Source: a bacterium UBA2219 (lineage in GTDB: Bacteria > Desulfobacterota > Deferrimicrobia > Deferrimicrobiales > Deferrimicrobiaceae). Taken from it: DNA of 6,354 nucleotides. Position numbers and translations under genes: made by a program. Shown piece after piece: positions 5,805 to 6,354 of this stretch. Positions within the stretch are counted from its first letter, which is position 1, and the number at the start of each line of letters is the position of its first letter. Below the pieces are notes generated by a model. It ran no database searches and was not told where the DNA came from. It worked only from the letters and a program-made list of their open reading frames with translations. The stretch lies in assembly GCA_002327765.1 (NCBI GenBank), contig DCUH01000141.1:1-6354 (forward strand), given 5' to 3'.

Positions 5805-5840
5805 CACGACGGCCACGAACTGAAGACCTTCGACCCGTGA
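5803..5840 (+). repeat. Third copy of the spoVR 3' tail (38 bp)
   Basis: Bases 5803-5840 match 325-362, the end of spoVR copy 1, at 34 of 38 positions, including the stop codon. Read in that frame it gives HDGHELKTFDP then TGA, compared with HDGHELQHFDA. Its first 20 bases equal copy 1 exactly but differ at two positions from the adjacent copy 2, so it is not a simple local duplication of copy 2. Confidence 0.75.
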
Positions 5841-5862
5841 CGACCCGCCGCCGACCCGCCGC
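5841..5862. repeat. Tandem 11-bp repeat (CGACCCGCCGC x2)
   Basis: Two exact head-to-tail copies of CGACCCGCCGC directly after the third spoVR tail. They merge into a GC-rich hairpin region. Confidence 0.6.
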
Positions 5863-5893
5863 CGCTCCGCCGGCGGGGCCGGTTGGGCCTTTT
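5859..5893 (+). terminator. Possible intrinsic terminator downstream of the spoVR copy
   Basis: A CCGCCG/CGGCGG stem (5859-5876, loop CTCCGC) is followed by a GGCC-GGTTG-GGCC mini-hairpin running straight into TTTT at 5890-5893. The short T-run and the short second stem make this a moderate candidate. Confidence 0.4.
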
Positions 5894-6074
5894 GTGATTT
5901 CGCGGGTCGGTTGAGCCCGAATCCAGGCATGGCACTCGCTTCCGCCCTTCCGGATGGCGATCGCCGTCCCGGACCTCGCGTCCCTGATCCTCGCACCGAC
6001 GTGTCCATCGCCAGAACCCCGTCCGGCTCGTGATCGTTGACCTTCTACCCGCGCCCATGCAAGGTCCCGCGGCC
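5894..6074 (+). other. Non-coding region before the second rve-type transposase
   Basis: No gene is seen. It includes an inverted repeat, GGATGGCGATCGCCGTCC (5952-5969), palindromic except for one pair, with a perfect GGCGATCGCC core. It presumably contains the left end of the rve-type element, but the terminal repeat cannot be set from one end alone. Confidence 0.35.
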
Positions 6075-6332
6075 ATGCTGCGCATCATCTGGATCGTGCT
6101 CCGGGCCGTCGTCTCCGCGCTCCGGTCCCGCCGGGAACTGGTCCTGGAGAACCTGGCGCTTCGGCAGCAACTGGCCGCGTTCAAGGCACGTGGCAAGCAC
6201 CCCCGCGTGCGTCCCGCCGACCGCGTCTTCTGGCTCGTGCTGCGCCGGCTCTGGACGCGTTGGTCGGACGCCCTGGTGTTCGTGAAGCCGGACACCGTGG
6301 TCCGCTGGCATCGCGCCCGGTTCAAGGCCTAG
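6075..6332 (+). pseudogene. rve-type transposase, N-terminal 85-residue fragment
   Basis: N-terminus of an integrase-core (IS3/IS481-like) transposase, a different lineage from the minus-strand one but the same domain plan. It has a hydrophobic start MLRIIWIVLRAVV, then RRELVLENLALRQQLAAFKARG, RPADRVFWLVLRRLWTRW and VFVKPDTVVRWHRARFKA. The stop TAG at 6330-6332 falls where relatives continue into a Tyr-Trp-rich linker and the catalytic core. All DDE residues are therefore lacking, unless a frameshift continues the gene past the right edge. The start is uncertain: ATG 6075 best matches family N-termini, with ATG 6057 and GTG 6030 in frame upstream; no strong Shine-Dalgarno precedes any of them. 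No homologous reading is evident in the last 22 bases, which include a GCCCCGGGGC palindrome (6340-6349). Confidence 0.75.
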
Positions 6333-6354
6333 TCGGGTAGCCCCGGGGCGTTGC

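Overview
The window is GC-rich and most likely comes from a myxobacterium or another member of the Myxococcota. The best evidence is a secreted protein on the minus strand (2520-4283). It has an N-terminal signal peptide and ends in a MYXO-CTERM-like sorting tag: a Cys-Gly motif, a short membrane segment and an Arg cluster. SpoVR-family and IS91-type sequences are also at home in that phylum. No rRNA, tRNA or CRISPR array was seen.

Layout, left to right: (1) the 3' end of a spoVR gene, entering from the left edge and ending at 362; (2) a decayed IS91-family transposase (415-1540), lacking its N-terminal part, frameshifted and carrying palindromic repeat elements; (3) copy 1 of a 145-bp sequence (1533-1677); (4) a minus-strand DDE/rve transposase (1670-2344) cut off exactly at the edge of that repeat; (5) the intact minus-strand MYXO-CTERM protein gene; (6) copy 2 of the 145-bp sequence (4442-4586), in the same orientation and identical base for base; (7) a cluster of ATGTCC/GGACAT palindromes (4608-4678); (8) an intact small orphan gene (4759-5187) with a strong ribosome binding site; (9) a 5'-truncated second spoVR copy (5207-5764), then a third 38-bp spoVR tail (5803-5840); (10) the first 85 codons of another rve-type transposase (6075-6332).

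Only two genes look intact: the MYXO-CTERM surface protein and the orphan. Everything else is a partial gene or mobile-element debris. The architecture is that of an accessory patch lying between two diverged spoVR 3' ends, built by IS91-type and rve-type elements. I infer that the 145-bp repeat is the 3' (oriIS) end of the IS91-like element. Copy 1 begins 8 bases before the transposase stop codon, and its far edge coincides with the break in the rve transposase. The two perfect repeats bracket the MYXO-CTERM gene, which could therefore be lost by simple recombination.

I see no multi-gene system with a recognisable joint function. The points of most interest are the IS91-end repeats, the three spoVR tails, the palindrome cluster before the orphan gene, and the orphan itself.
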